Shown: piece by piece, positions 47,890 to 58,879 of the stretch | Layout: every line of letters begins with the position of its first letter | Numbering within the stretch: position 1 is the first letter of the stretch | Source: Thuidium tamariscinum | Taxonomy: Eukaryota > Streptophyta > Bryopsida > Hypnales > Thuidiaceae | Assembly (NCBI GenBank): GCA_947034885.2 | Contig: OZ019759.1 | Coordinates: forward strand, 16,556,501 to 16,620,500 | DNA: 64,000 nt | Direction of reading: 5' to 3' | Notes under the pieces: generated by a model | Databases searched by the model: none | Seen by the model: only the letters and a program-made list of their open reading frames with translations | Told to the model about the DNA's origin: nothing | Program-made: the position numbers and the translations under genes

Positions 47890-48720
47890 ATATTTGTAGT
47901 GGTTGAATGAATTTGTTAGAATTTGATAGAATATGACTACCTTATTCAGCAATATGTATGACTTTCAAGAAATTATTATTATCATTTGTGTTTTATGAAA
48001 TTATGAATTTCTAGAACTAATATTAGTGACAAGATCTACAATATTTAATGGGTTCATTCTATATAAAGGAAGCCAATTTTGTTTCAAAATATGACGTGTA
48101 ATATTTTAGGTGGTATGACATTATGTATTTAGATTCTAAACCCCTTACCTACTAAAGTTGAAAATTATTTTTGTCATTGAAGGAATATACATTTTCATAA
48201 TGAAGGTACCCAATTTCTACCATTGGTTAGTTATTCAAAAAATAATGTACTACTATTATTCACTTCCTTTAAGACAAAAAAAAATTTTAAGAAAAAAAAA
48301 CCCCTCAAATGTTCTCTCGATACCAAGATAACATGTGAGGGTGTGAAATTATGGTCCCAATCTTAAAAATAGGTAATACATAATACAAAATACCTTGGAC
48401 AATGAAAAAACTAAGCTATTTTGGACCTATAAGTTCATATGAGTCTTATGCCATATGAGTCTATACAAAAATCCCTTTCTAAAGCATTCTATAGCAAAAA
48501 TTAGGAGTATACTCTTGCACACAAATGGAGTATTTACCACACTCTGTTTAACATTGATCAAAATAATAAACATTGTCCTAAAACTAATTATACATGTACA
48601 ACATCCAAAAAATATATAGATAAATCACTAAGTAAAAAATATAATATGTATTAGTTTGTAACTTGATATCCAAACAAATAGCATATTTGGAATAGTTCAT
48701 CTATACCCCATTTATATTGC
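47890..48720. other. AT-rich spacer, nothing recognised
   Basis: Contains poly-A-rich stretches (48280-48300). No coding support. Confidence 0.35.
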
Positions 48721-48724
48721 AATA

Positions 48725-48909
48725 CTAGACCTTAATCTTTATCATCCCTGCCTTTTCAAGAAGGTTCATCACCTCATCCATGTTGAGGCTTGAGGCATGA
48801 ATGAACTTGTCTTTGTCGGAGTCTACATTGCATAAATAACGGAAGATGTAGTATAGATGTTTGCAGTTCACATATTTTCCTCGCTTTCCAATGGATGTAG
48901 ATACCATAT
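48725..48909 (-). pseudogene. SWIM zinc-finger C-terminal fragment of a MULE-type transposase gene
   Basis: Minus-strand frame with SIGKRGKYVNCKHLYYIFRY followed by FIHASSLNMDEVMNLLEKAG and a stop near 48725. It parallels the end of the gene at 2-1840 (GKHGTWANCKHLYFIFTVIC, then ATLSFNEVKQIFL). Only the second half of the SWIM finger (C...H) is left: the preceding sequence is replaced by the LTR-element end at about 48910, so an insertion or rearrangement cut the gene inside the finger. Confidence 0.65.
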
Positions 48910-49837
48910 TGTGGGCGTTTATTTATCCACCCTTGGTAAGTAAACGAACACAACTAGATTCTAGGGGTCTTATGCGATTCTTATCCTAGCGGGTGATTAA
49001 GCGTAGGTCCATTGTGCCTTCCAAGCAATGGATCTTTTTGTTTTCTAATGTTCCTAGGTTTTGCAGGTGGCAACGGAGTTACCACAATGGCGAGGAAGTA
49101 GTTCGGGCCACCGCCCCTTAATAGCAGTGTCGCAATACAGGGTAAGTAATTTCCCCATTATACTCACAAAAATCACTGAAGAGTATAACTAAGTGACTCT
49201 AAAGATTGAACCCACGAGATTCTGTGAAGTATCTGGCTTTATTAAGGGATTAAGAGGGGTTAGTCCAAAAACTCTCTAATCCGGTCCTAAGAGTAGAATC
49301 GGAATAACCCAAACAACCCAGAGATAAAAATTCGCTTTTCCCATGTACACCCGTATTCTGTCAATCTGTTCCTATACAGATCCGGTCCCTGACCATTCCG
49401 GTTTCCCAGAATCAATCCGATCAGTATCAAGTCCGGAAAGGATCTGTTCCGCTCTGGAACTGAATCCGGGAAGAATCCGCTCCGGTTCTGCAGGGGTCCG
49501 GAAATATTTCCGTTTTGGTTCTCCAACATCATGGATCGGATTTGTTCCACCTCCAGTACAACAGCATTATCCGGTATCATTGCTAGATCTTACCTGTTCC
49601 ATGAGCAAATCCGGTTGCTAATTTCCTGACTTCCGCTCCCAAACTTGCTAAACGGAATAAATAAAAAATATGCCTTGCCACATTACCCCTTCCTCATCTG
49701 TGAGCGTCCTCGCGAACATCATTCCTCCTCATCTGAAGAAGTAGCTTCTAGGTACTTCTTCACCCTTGATCCGTTCACTCGAGTGTCCAGCCACTGTCCT
49801 TGCAGATTTCAAGTTGCAGGGATCCGTTCTGAAATAC

Positions 49838-50840
49838 CTAGTTTACCCGGAAAGGCCCCATCCATCTTATATGTAGTTTACCAGGAAAATCCTTGTGACG
49901 GTTGTCATAGAGAAGGACAAGTCCGTTCTCTCGGATTCCGTGGTTAGTTGGGATCTTCCGGTCATAGTCTTCCTTCCGTTTGAACTGGATGTGCATGGTC
50001 CTTTCCAAGGCTGCAGTCCGGATTTCCTCCAATTCTTCAATTGCGAGAAGTTGCGGAAGTGTATCCACCCTTGGTTCAGCATTCCGAGCTTCCATGACCC
50101 GAAATGTCTTCACCTCTAACTCTACTCCGTGAACTGCGTTTTGGCCAAAAACCAAAAAGTACGGCCTTTGTCCGGTTGTATTCTTCTCCGTTGTATTGTA
50201 CGCATGGACCGCCGAAGGTAATTTCCGATCCCAATCAGTTTTGTGAGCGGAAACCATCTTATTCAAAATCTTACCAATGATTCCGTTCGCCTGCTCCGTC
50301 AATCCGTTCGCCTTTGGATTATAGGGAGTCATCTTCCGGTGTTTGATAAGGTATTTGTTGGTGATGTCGATGATGACATCGTTGAGGAAATGGGTCCCCC
50401 GATCACTGACCAGCTCCAATGGGTGTCCAAACCGCATGAGAATTTCTTCAAACAAAAAGTTTGCGGAAGTTTCAGCGTCATTCTTCCGTGTTGCCTTGGC
50501 TTCTACCCACTTCGTTGCATAGTCCGTGGCTAGGATGATGTACCTCTTCCTCCTTGCACTGACCAGAAAAATGGGTCCAATAAAGTCTATGCCCCATTTT
50601 TCAAATGGTGCCAAGGGAATGATAGGAGTAAGCGGCTAGTGGTTCCGGAAGGATGGTGCTCCTGGCCTTTGACACTGATCGCAACTTCGAACGAAATTCT
50701 TCACATCTCGGTGTAGGAACAGCCACCAGTATCCAGCTGACCGGATCCGGTTAACTGTACTCATGGAGGCGAAGTGCCCTCCAGAGCTCCCAACGTGAAG
50801 TGCGCGAACTACCTTTTTCCGTTCCGCCGGTTCCAAGCAT
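49838..50840 (-). pseudogene. Integrase region of the gypsy fossil
   Basis: The upstream part has the HHCC-type zinc-binding end (RSCDQCQRPG). The core follows with WGIDFIGP, ATKWVEAKATRKN, LVSDRGTHFLND and NGLTEQANGIIGK, the usual landmarks of a retroviral-type DDE integrase, and a C-terminal part ending GKLHIRWMGPFRV. Part of a broken element. Confidence 0.85.
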
Positions 50841-50979
50841 CACGTAAGAATGTCATCCGCTCCTAGTTTGAAAAGGATTCCTCTAATCAGAGTGTAAGGA
50901 GCTACTTTTCTATGAAAGATCTCTTTTTCCTCCCGATCCATCTGTTCAAGGTACCTAGACTCTACTAAGTAGTCTATGA

Positions 50980-51450
50980 TATCTTAGTACTCTGAAGCAG
51001 ACTCATTGTTGAAGTGAAAGACTTCTAACGAGGAAGAATCCAGATTCTCTTTTCCATCCGGGATCTCTAGAGGATCCGGGAACTCATCCGGAAACTCAGT
51101 AGAAATATCTGCTACGGATTCTTTCCCCCTCTGCCTTGAGAGGTAATCTGCGTTTGAATTTGCTTTCCCTGGCTTAACTACAACCTCGTAGTTAAACTCT
51201 TGTAAAAGCAAAATCCATCTCGCAATCCGGCCTGACAAATCCGGTTTATTTACAAGAAATTTCAAAGAGTCATGGTCCGTGTGAAAAATTACCTTATACC
51301 CCAATAGGTAATGTCGAAATTTCTTACAAGAATACACCACCGCTAGCGCCTCTCGTTCTGTGGTCGTGTAATTCGGTTTCGCCAAACTCATTTGCCTGCT
51401 TGCATAATAGATCGGGTTCTCACGCTTCTCTTTGTCAAACTGCCAGAGAA
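50980..51450 (-). pseudogene. RNase H region of the gypsy fossil
   Basis: Contains REALAVVYSCKKFRHYLLGY, FHTDHDSLKFLV and the end SNADYLSRQRG, typical of the RNase H domain that follows Ty3/gypsy reverse transcriptase. Part of a broken element. Confidence 0.8.
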
Positions 51451-51454
51451 TAGA

Positions 51455-52400
51455 CCCTAGACACCAACCAAATGCATCGATGGTGACGTGGAACTCCTTC
51501 GTCCAATCCAGAACACAGAGGATCGGAGCTCGAGCAAGCTGGGTTTTGAGATCCTCAAAGGCCTACTGTCGCTTTCCGGTCCACTCAAATTCCGTATCCT
51601 TCTTGAGAAGTTCCGTAAGAGGGATCGCCCTTTTGGCGTATCCGTCAATGAATCGGCGGTAGTAGCCTACACATCCAAGGAAACCCCTAATCTCTCTTAC
51701 ACTTGTAGGAGGCAGTAGAGATAAGATCACCTTTACCTTCTCCAAGTCCGCTTGTAATCTGTCCTGGCTTACCATGTGTCCAAGCAGGATTCCGGAACTC
51801 ATCCCGAAGAAGCGTTTCCCAGGGTGCAACTTTAAGTTGGTCTCTCGGCATCTTTCAAAAGTCTTCCGTAAACATTCGAGATGACTCTTCCGGTCACTGA
51901 AAACCGCAAAGTTGTCTATAAAAACCTCGATGAAATGTCGAAGAAAATCTTTGAAAATGTCCATCATTAATCGCTGAAAGGTTTCGGGCGCATTGCACAA
52001 ACCAAACGGCATCCGGGTGAAAGCATACGTACCCCATTCTGTCGTGAATGTGGTTTTCAGCTGGTCACACCACCGGATGAATACTTGATTGTATCCGGAA
52101 AATCCGTCGAGGAAGCTGTAACACTCGTGTCCAGCTACATGGTCCAAAATGATATCAGTGAACGGAAGTGGAAAGTAGTCTTTCCGGGTTGCTACATTCA
52201 ACTTCTGAAAATCTTGGCAGACCCGGATCTTGACCTTCCCATCTGTTCCTACCTTCTTTAGAACCACTACAATGGGAGAGACCTACTCGGAATTGTTGAT
52301 CGGGTAGATAAATCCGGCTTCCAATAACCGATCGATCTCCTCCTTCACCATCAAGGAGTACTTGGGGTTGAGCCAATACTGTCGTTGACAGACCGGAATG
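51455..52400 (-). pseudogene. Reverse transcriptase region of the gypsy fossil
   Basis: Contains RVCQDFQKLNVATRKDYFPL, CYSFLDGFSGYNQVFI, FTRMPFGLCNAPETFQRLMM and VGYYRRFIDGYAK: the standard order of Ty3/gypsy RT motifs through palm and thumb. Part of a broken element. Confidence 0.85.
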
Positions 52401-53130
52401 GATCCTTCCGTCAAGTCAATATGGTGTTCTCCTAATTGCGGGGGAATTCCCGTCAAGTCGGTTGGCTTCCAAGCAAAAATATCTAGATACTCCCTCAACA
52501 GTTGAGTATATCCGGCCCTCTCCGTATCTCGCAACAGCTTGTTCAGATAGAAGCTCTTGCCTGGGTCGATTTCTTCCTTCTCGTATTCCGTGGGCGAGAC
52601 AACCGGTTTGACTTTCTCCGCGTGAACCTCTTCCGGATCAGAGACCAAGTGACCCCATTCCGCTTCATTCGCCTCGCTGCTGTCGATTGGAAGGTTTCCG
52701 TTCCGGATCTGCCGGGCGATCCACTCAACCGTGAGCGGAACACTCGACTCCCCTAAGCTTCGATCTTCGGCAACCGGGTTGTGGTCCTCCTTTGGAGCGT
52801 ACTCTAACACAACGTTAGAGAACCTAAAGTTTGATTCTAACTCGTGCCCAAATGAATCCACATAATAGGATGGATCAGAATCTTCTGGATCCGACCAATC
52901 GGATGTATAACCCTCTGAGTCGCTAGTTTCACCTAGGTGTTGCTCTGTCACCCATGGTATCCGGATTGAAGGTTTCCCTACAACCAACTCCTTGGCTTTC
53001 CAATCCACGGGTACTCGAGCAGAGTACAACCATGGCCTTCCAAGCAGCATAGGAAAAGGTCTCCCTTTGTTAACACAGATAATGACAAAGTTCAGGAGAA
53101 CATCATATTCATTAAATTGGGAGGTGAAGA
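52283..53130 (-). pseudogene. Protease end and protease-RT linker of the gypsy fossil
   Basis: Contains MLLGRPWLYSARVPVDWKAK, the downstream half of the retropepsin domain of Tat/Athila-like elements, then an acidic linker and LLREYLDIFAWKPTDLTGIP plus HHIDLTEGSIPVCQRQYWLN, which precede RT. The element's homology fades at about 53.13 kb. Part of a broken element. Confidence 0.75.
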
Positions 53131-53139
53131 ACCTCTCAA

Positions 53140-53980
53140 ATTAAACCCGTCCATTTACGCAAGCAGAAAATCACATATAGTTGTGTTAAATTAAAGTTCA
53201 TTAATCTCATTTTATAAGTCACAATTTATAATTTCCATTAAAATGATAGTTTGAAGTACAAGAGAGAATATGATTGTAGTCTCTATTTGGTATCACTTTT
53301 TACACCTACAAACTCTGACTTCAATTTTTATCAAGTCTATACTGTTCGATACCGATTAATTTATGAATATTTTCATTAGTTTGTCACCCCATTAAGTTAG
53401 GGTATATTGCGAGAGGCGGTGCAAGAGACTGATAGTTGTGTGATTGGAGGCCCGAGTTTGATTCCTGTTGACCTCCATCTTATGAAGTTGTAGGCGCTAT
53501 CCTGATATTGAGCTAGACTGAGATTGTACTCTTGAATTCACACAACAAAATTTTTATTTTCAAATGTTTTTCTTACTAAGAATAAAGAAACACAACTATT
53601 ATAGTCAAAATCAAAGTAACACGTCCAAATATATTAGTCAATATATTAAAAATATATAGAGGCACACTCATTTTATTAAAACAAAAGTACAATTCAAATA
53701 TTGTATCTAAAAATAAACTACAAAATCACATAAATCAAACACCGTCTATAAAATAATCATTTGTAATACAATGTATTACAAACAATACATAAAAATACTA
53801 AAGTGACTTCTATTCAAAGTTTAAGAACTAAAACATATAAGTAGCTCTCATTTAAAATAGAATGTAATACAAATTGTACTTAAATCATTTGTAATGCAAA
53901 CTCTTACAAACAACACATAAAAATATTACTTCTAATTGAAATTAAAGACTACACTACATGAGTTGGTCTCATTGAACCAC
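53140..53980. other. Spacer downstream of the DUF7869-type gene, with a SINE-like segment
   Basis: AT-rich, without coding signal. Around 53400-53545 lies a segment resembling a tRNA-derived SINE (listed separately). The part next to 53980 is the 3' flank of the minus-strand gene. Confidence 0.4.
53400..53545 (+). repeat. Possible tRNA-derived SINE remnant
   Basis: GCGAGAGGCGGTGCAAGAG could be a degenerate A box and GCCCGAGTTTGATTCCTG closely resembles a B box (GGTTCGANTCC) about 37 bp further on, the spacing of an internal Pol III promoter. A unique-looking tail follows. No poly-A or target duplication could be set, so this is tentative. Confidence 0.3.
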
Positions 53981-53981
53981 A

Positions 53982-56837
53982 TTAATCAAATGAAGCAAGG
54001 CTTTCCTTGATGATTTCAATTTGCGCGGCTGAGATCTTCAGCAAGCATTGTTGAGTATCTTTCTTGATCTGAGACTTCCACGCCGTCATTAAAGCATTTG
54101 TTGCCTCCCAAACTGGTGCATCAGTAACATCAACCTTCCAATGTAAACCTCTTTCACTATCCCATCCAGTGTAGAAGTCTTGCACATTTTGGCTTCTAGA
54201 AGTTGGGCGAAAGTATTGGATGAGGATGCAGTTTGGCCTTTCAGGATTACAATTCGGATCAGACAACGCTCGTGCGATCCAAACCGGTTGTGAATTACCA
54301 TCTGCAGGACGAACTGCGACGAAATAACCTTCGTAGACATCTCGACCAATCCTAAAGGATGGTTGTGGACGACCTCGCAAAGGTCCAACATAGGCATCAT
54401 CTTCTCTAAACTCCTCACGATCCTCACCATCTTCTCCCAATTGATCTACAGGATTTGCTTGAACTCGAGTAGAAGGCCAAAACCTGTCCTTCAGCACATT
54501 TGAGGTAGTAATTGGTTCTTGCAAAGCATCCTTCACATCACGCCAATAGTAAACCAAATGTTCATAACGTCGCCGACACTCTCCAGTACCATCTACATTG
54601 CACAAGTTTTCCCAATACTTCATGAACCCAACTATGCCGTTCTCAATATCCTCCACGCCCCTCATTGATTTTGGAGGAATGGGCAAAGGTGCTCCACGAG
54701 GCCACAAACTACGTCCCTTAGAATCCTCCTTCCACAATTTTATACCACTACCACCTTCCCCCAACCATTCCATATCCGTACACAACAACTTGTACTTCAT
54801 GACAGGAACTCCATTTGAATCCAAGTAAAATTTTACTTGTTGCAGCTTTGTATGTCCAACAAGGGCCTCATTACCATCCAAGAAAGTCCTTGCAATAAAT
54901 CCTTTGAAGTCCGAAACCTCCTCAATAAGGTGAGGGATAGTAGGAATGGATTCAACATCCATAAATGACTTCATAAGCACTGGGATTGTTGGGAAATTCT
55001 CCTTCTTCAAAAGCATACTCCATCTCCCAAACAACGCGTCAATGTCGTTATGAGTGTGACCCACAATCATGAAGTTCACAAACACTTCACAAAAGATCTT
55101 GTTTGCCACAAGCAAAGACCAAAAGCAAAAAACATATTGATTCTTGTTGTCTCTAGTGGCATTGTCCATTTGCACATTGAGAATGGGTGGTAATGGCGCC
55201 GCTGGAACTAAGAGTTGTGTTGCAGGTGGTAGAGAGGCCTCGCAAATCTCTACACCCTTAAGAACTCTCTGAAATAACGTGGACGAGCCTGCACCCTCAA
55301 ACAACAACCGTGAAGATGTCTTTGGTACCTTCTCCAAATCTCGCAACAATTTTGCCATGGAACCAATGGTGTAATTGGAATCGTGAGGAAAGATATCCAA
55401 TCTGTAATGCGCATAATGAACATCTCCATGACCATGAGCAATCATGCCAGTAACAGAATCGGACAATTTTACTAGGCCATCTGTCTCCTTGCTCTTGTGA
55501 GAGAAAACTGGTGAAGCGGTCTTCGCATGGTCCATTTTGTCATGCATAATTGTGAGGCACTCATGTGGAGAAGTATGAGACATATATCGGTTAGCGTAGT
55601 ATAACTCCCTGTGTGCACGAGCAATTGCAAGATGTTTGTCAAGTCTTCTTGACCATTTCAAAGCACTCTTGGAGCCAGCCAGAGCACTCTTCCTTAGCTC
55701 TTGCAATTTGTTACAAGTTCCGCACCGAGTAAAATTCTCTCCTGGCTTCTTCACATCGAATTCAGAGAACTTGGTGGATCTAATTCTGCTCAAGCTTGAG
55801 GCGGAGACATCCTTCAGCCCAAAAGTAGCATTTGCCTCGTTAATTTTTGGAATCTAGTCTTTCCACTGAAATGTGGCCAAAAGAATCATCGAAATGACCT
55901 TGTCTCCTGACTTCAAGGTCCTAGTCTTGTGAGGCATGTGATCAGCCTCCTTCTCTAGAATGCACTTCAACATCCTAGAGGCTTGATCAGTGTGCTTTCT
56001 TTGCTTCACCAATCCTGTATTATCATGATCTCTCACTTCACATTGATCCTTCACATACATCTGGTATCGGTAGAAAGTTGCTTCTGGAACTCCAGAAATA
56101 AGCATCCACGCTCACATGCAGATACTAATGCCTTCAACCGTCACCATCTTTCTCCCATCTGGACCATGATGAACCGTCCTGTGAACTTTGGTTTTGAGTT
56201 GGGCTCTGAACTTGAATGTAGAGCGTTGATATATTCTTTCACGGAAGGCCCGAATCTTCTCTCTCGAAAAAGGTTGCATGCAATTCTTGCCACAACACAC
56301 TCTGCTGGAGACCAAGTTGATAGATTCTTGTGTCAGCAATTCCTTTGCTTTGAAACCAGTGTCGCGAGGTGGATTTCTTATTACAATTGAATACGGTCGT
56401 GCAGATGTAGAAGACGGTGGGTTCAGAAGAGCAGCCTGTATGCGGTTGAAATTGTCCTGAGCATCATAATCGAACAGACTAGCCCCACAGCAGTGAACTA
56501 GTTTGATGGGCCATGCTACAAGCGAGTACACTTGCTCACGAGGAATGTCTTCTTCAGAATGAGTCTTGGAAATGTGGACAACAACGTGTGTGTCTCCAAG
56601 AGGACCATTGGCACCAAGTACTAGGTCTGAATTGACGTTGTGGCAAGTCCCATCTCCAACATGGATGCCATTGTTGTTGTAAGGAGTCACGCATTTCGTA
56701 ACCCAAAGTCGTCGAGGAAGACCTTCGCACTCAAGCACACCAACATTCATTGTTTCAATATCCTAGAATTCATCTTCACAAGAGAAGGCCATATCCATTG
56801 AAATGTTTGGATCAAACATTGTTTCTGGACAAGACAT
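53982..56837 (-). pseudogene. DUF7869-type transposase-like gene copy 1: one 952-codon frame with three internal stops
   Basis: A single minus-strand frame runs without any indel from ATG 56837-56835 (MSCPETMFDP) to TGA at 53984-53982. Three stop codons interrupt it: 56765-56763, 56114-56112 and 55856-55854. Landmarks: VCCGKNCMQPFSREKIRAFR (about residue 180), SGVPEATFYRYQMYVKDQ, RCGTCNKL (zinc-like Cys pair), TIMHDKMDHAKT (about 430), GMIAHGHGDVHYAHYRLDIF, VQMDNATRDNKNQYVF (about 555) and IVGHTHNDIDALFGRWSMLL (about 595). These are hallmarks of proteins labelled DUF7869. Spaced acidic residues (D in HDKMD, QMDN, THNDID) look like an RNase H-fold/DDE-type nuclease, so a transposase origin is plausible; that is inference. 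Longest open part is 603 codons. An array of 21-bp palindromes starts 45 bp upstream. A decayed paralogue lies at 33.2-34.8 kb. It is either a recently dead gene or one whose stops fall in unrecognised introns. Confidence 0.7.
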
Positions 56838-56881
56838 GCCAACGCAGAAAATAAGAAGCAACATAGCTCTACTGACCAGAA

Positions 56882-57652
56882 ATTCAGCTCGACTCGAGCT
56901 GAATGGTACCACTTAATCATTACAAAATACTTCAAGATGAGGAAAAATACAGGTCAAGAAGTGTACTTCATATCACCCTAAAAGACATAGTACGCGTCAA
57001 AAATTCATGGAAATGGACGTATGAGGAATCAAAGCAAATGCCCTTGACTAAGGACATCTACAATATAAAGTCAAATAAGTATTCTTTAAGAATACTATAA
57101 ATCACTTCAGCTCGATACGAGCTGAAATGTAGTATCAACAGTTATTTTTGGATATATCCTATAGTCAGGAAATAGGTTCTAATAAACCGAAACGTTCATC
57201 TCCAATCGAGATGAGATACTGAGGTTATAATAGACTGAAAAGGTATGAACGAATCCTGAACTTCAGCTCGAATCGAGCTGAAATGTTGAGGTCTTTATAG
57301 ACTTAAAAGATTTAAACCAATCCTGTACTTTAACTCAAATCGAGGTGAAATGATGGGTGAGAATATTATCAACGTATATCTTCTCAAAGCAATTCAGGTG
57401 GAGTCGAGCAGAAGTGCTGCGCAAAGACATCTCCAACATCAACATCAATAAGGATTACAAGAATTAAAATGATTTGTTATGACTCTCAATTATGTCTTTG
57501 TAGAATAAACGCAGTAGACAAATTTGGTGATTTAGCTCGACTCGAGCTAATTCACTGCTCCTACAGAGTACAGAACTGCGTGAACTAGGACATGGTCAAC
57601 AGGTCAAATATCAGGTAAATTTCGATGTCTATTCAGCTCGAGTCGAGCTGAT
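56882..57652. promoter_or_regulatory. Array of 21-bp palindromes upstream of the DUF7869-type gene
   Basis: Boxes of the type TCAGCTCGANTCGAGCTGA (with T and A added at the two ends): 56882-56904, 57106-57126, 57195-57215 (degenerate), 57262-57282, 57329-57349 (degenerate), 57393-57414 (degenerate), 57531-57551 and 57632-57652. Steps between neighbours include 89, 67, 67, 64, 138 and 101 bp, so a period near 67 bp is visible with gaps. Four to five boxes are perfect or nearly perfect dyads while the DNA between them is unrelated. The first lies 45 bp upstream of the start codon at 56837. Likely sites for a dimeric protein; function is inference. Confidence 0.65.
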
Positions 57653-57659
57653 ATTCGTA

Positions 57660-58870
57660 AATAAACACAATATTTCGGAATTTCCAGAAATGATTGACAT
57701 TTCTACAACAAAAAAACTTTCTATAAATAGAAAACCAAAAATCATGGATTCTTCTTAGAGCAAATCCCACTGACGGATCTGCTGCCCTCGTCGTTTGAGG
57801 CTTTGAGACAGACAAATGATCAACCAATAACAAAACGCTACCAAACTTGATGCGCATAAATCATAACAACACAAAAACACTGTCCTCAACACTGAAATGA
57901 CAACTGAAAACATATACACGGCAGCCTAACAACGAGGTTATAGAAGAAGTGCAAATGCTAACCGCAACTGACTTGGTACCAACAACCTTCTCAACAAATT
58001 ACAGTGAAAGCAAGCTAAGACTTCGCAAACGCCCATGTGTATACTTCGCAAGTCATAATGACAAAAGTGAACAACAAAACACAAGATCTCAATGTACACC
58101 AACGTCAATACGGCCAAGTGGAGAGGTTGAATAACAAGTTCACAAATGCGATGGCGTCGATCATCTGTCTCCTTGCGCGGGCAAAAAAAGTACCAACTCT
58201 TTACGCGCTTCTGAAGTTGACCCTTTCAATTTGAAACAGCCCAGGAATCCCGAAAGCCATCTTTGCTGTGCACCGAAAAAGGGGACCTGCCGCAGTTCCG
58301 GTCATTCTTATTTCTGGAAAAGGCCCTGCCAATTTTGGGGCTTTCTACAACCATAGATTCCATTCATTAATAACGTTGACTTCTATATACTATTGTCGTT
58401 GTATGACATTGGCGGCGTCATTCTTCAACAAATTCTAAATCCAATCTTAATTATAAGATTTTAATTTACCGGTTCTTCCCAACTAATAATTCAAAAGCTA
58501 CTTAGTGATAATATCAAAAATTATCAGTGATTTTTATTTCATGCTCCAACAAAGACATCGCTTTGCTTATACAAAATTGTTCTTCCTTTCTCAAAAAATA
58601 CATATTTCTCAAATGCATGATGCCTCTTTATTTGCAAATTCTTTAAAAATAGAATTACCCAAAATGAAATTAACTACCTTATACGAACTTGCCATGCATT
58701 TAATTCTTTCAAACATCAAGGTTCTCATACCTTGCAGTTCAGGATTTAGGATTGAGAACTAAGCATTTACAATTTAGGGTTTCAAGTGAAAGGGATTTAG
58801 AGGGTTCATTTATTTCCATGGTCTACAATTGTTCACTCTCTAATTAATATCAAAAAATACAAAATCCTAC
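57660..58870. other. Upstream flank of the DUF7869-type gene, no further gene recognised
   Basis: Moderate GC from 57.7 to 58.35 kb, then AT-rich. Short frames (57633-57857 minus, 57949-58134 plus) have no family resemblance. May hold the promoter or a noncoding first exon of the minus-strand gene. Confidence 0.35.
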
Positions 58871-58879
58871 GAATGTTGT

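Larger units (their letters stand above)
48910..53130 (-). mobile_element. Ty3/gypsy LTR retrotransposon fossil, 5'-truncated (Tat/Athila-like pol)
   Basis: Minus-strand element of about 4.2 kb. Pol parts in gypsy order, read from high to low coordinates: end of aspartic protease domain, reverse transcriptase, RNase H, zinc-binding part, integrase core, then a noncoding 3' part with LTR-like sequence down to TGTGGGCGTTT at 48910. Integrase after RT/RNase H identifies Ty3/gypsy. The RT and RNase H wording (ATRKDYFPLPF, FLDGFSGYNQ, RIARWILLLQEF) resembles the Tat/Athila (non-chromovirus) branch, and no chromodomain is seen. Gag, the start of the protease and the 5' LTR are missing, and the coding part has several breaks. 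A fossil of moderate age: long stretches of the frames remain readable. Confidence 0.85.

Noticed and set aside
49343-49621. 92-residue plus-strand frame
   Set aside because: Lies in the noncoding 3' part of the gypsy fossil on the opposite strand; no homology.
53140-57660. Inverted ends enclosing the DUF7869-type gene
   Set aside because: I looked for matching terminal repeats and target duplications on both sides and found none I could defend, so no transposon borders are claimed.
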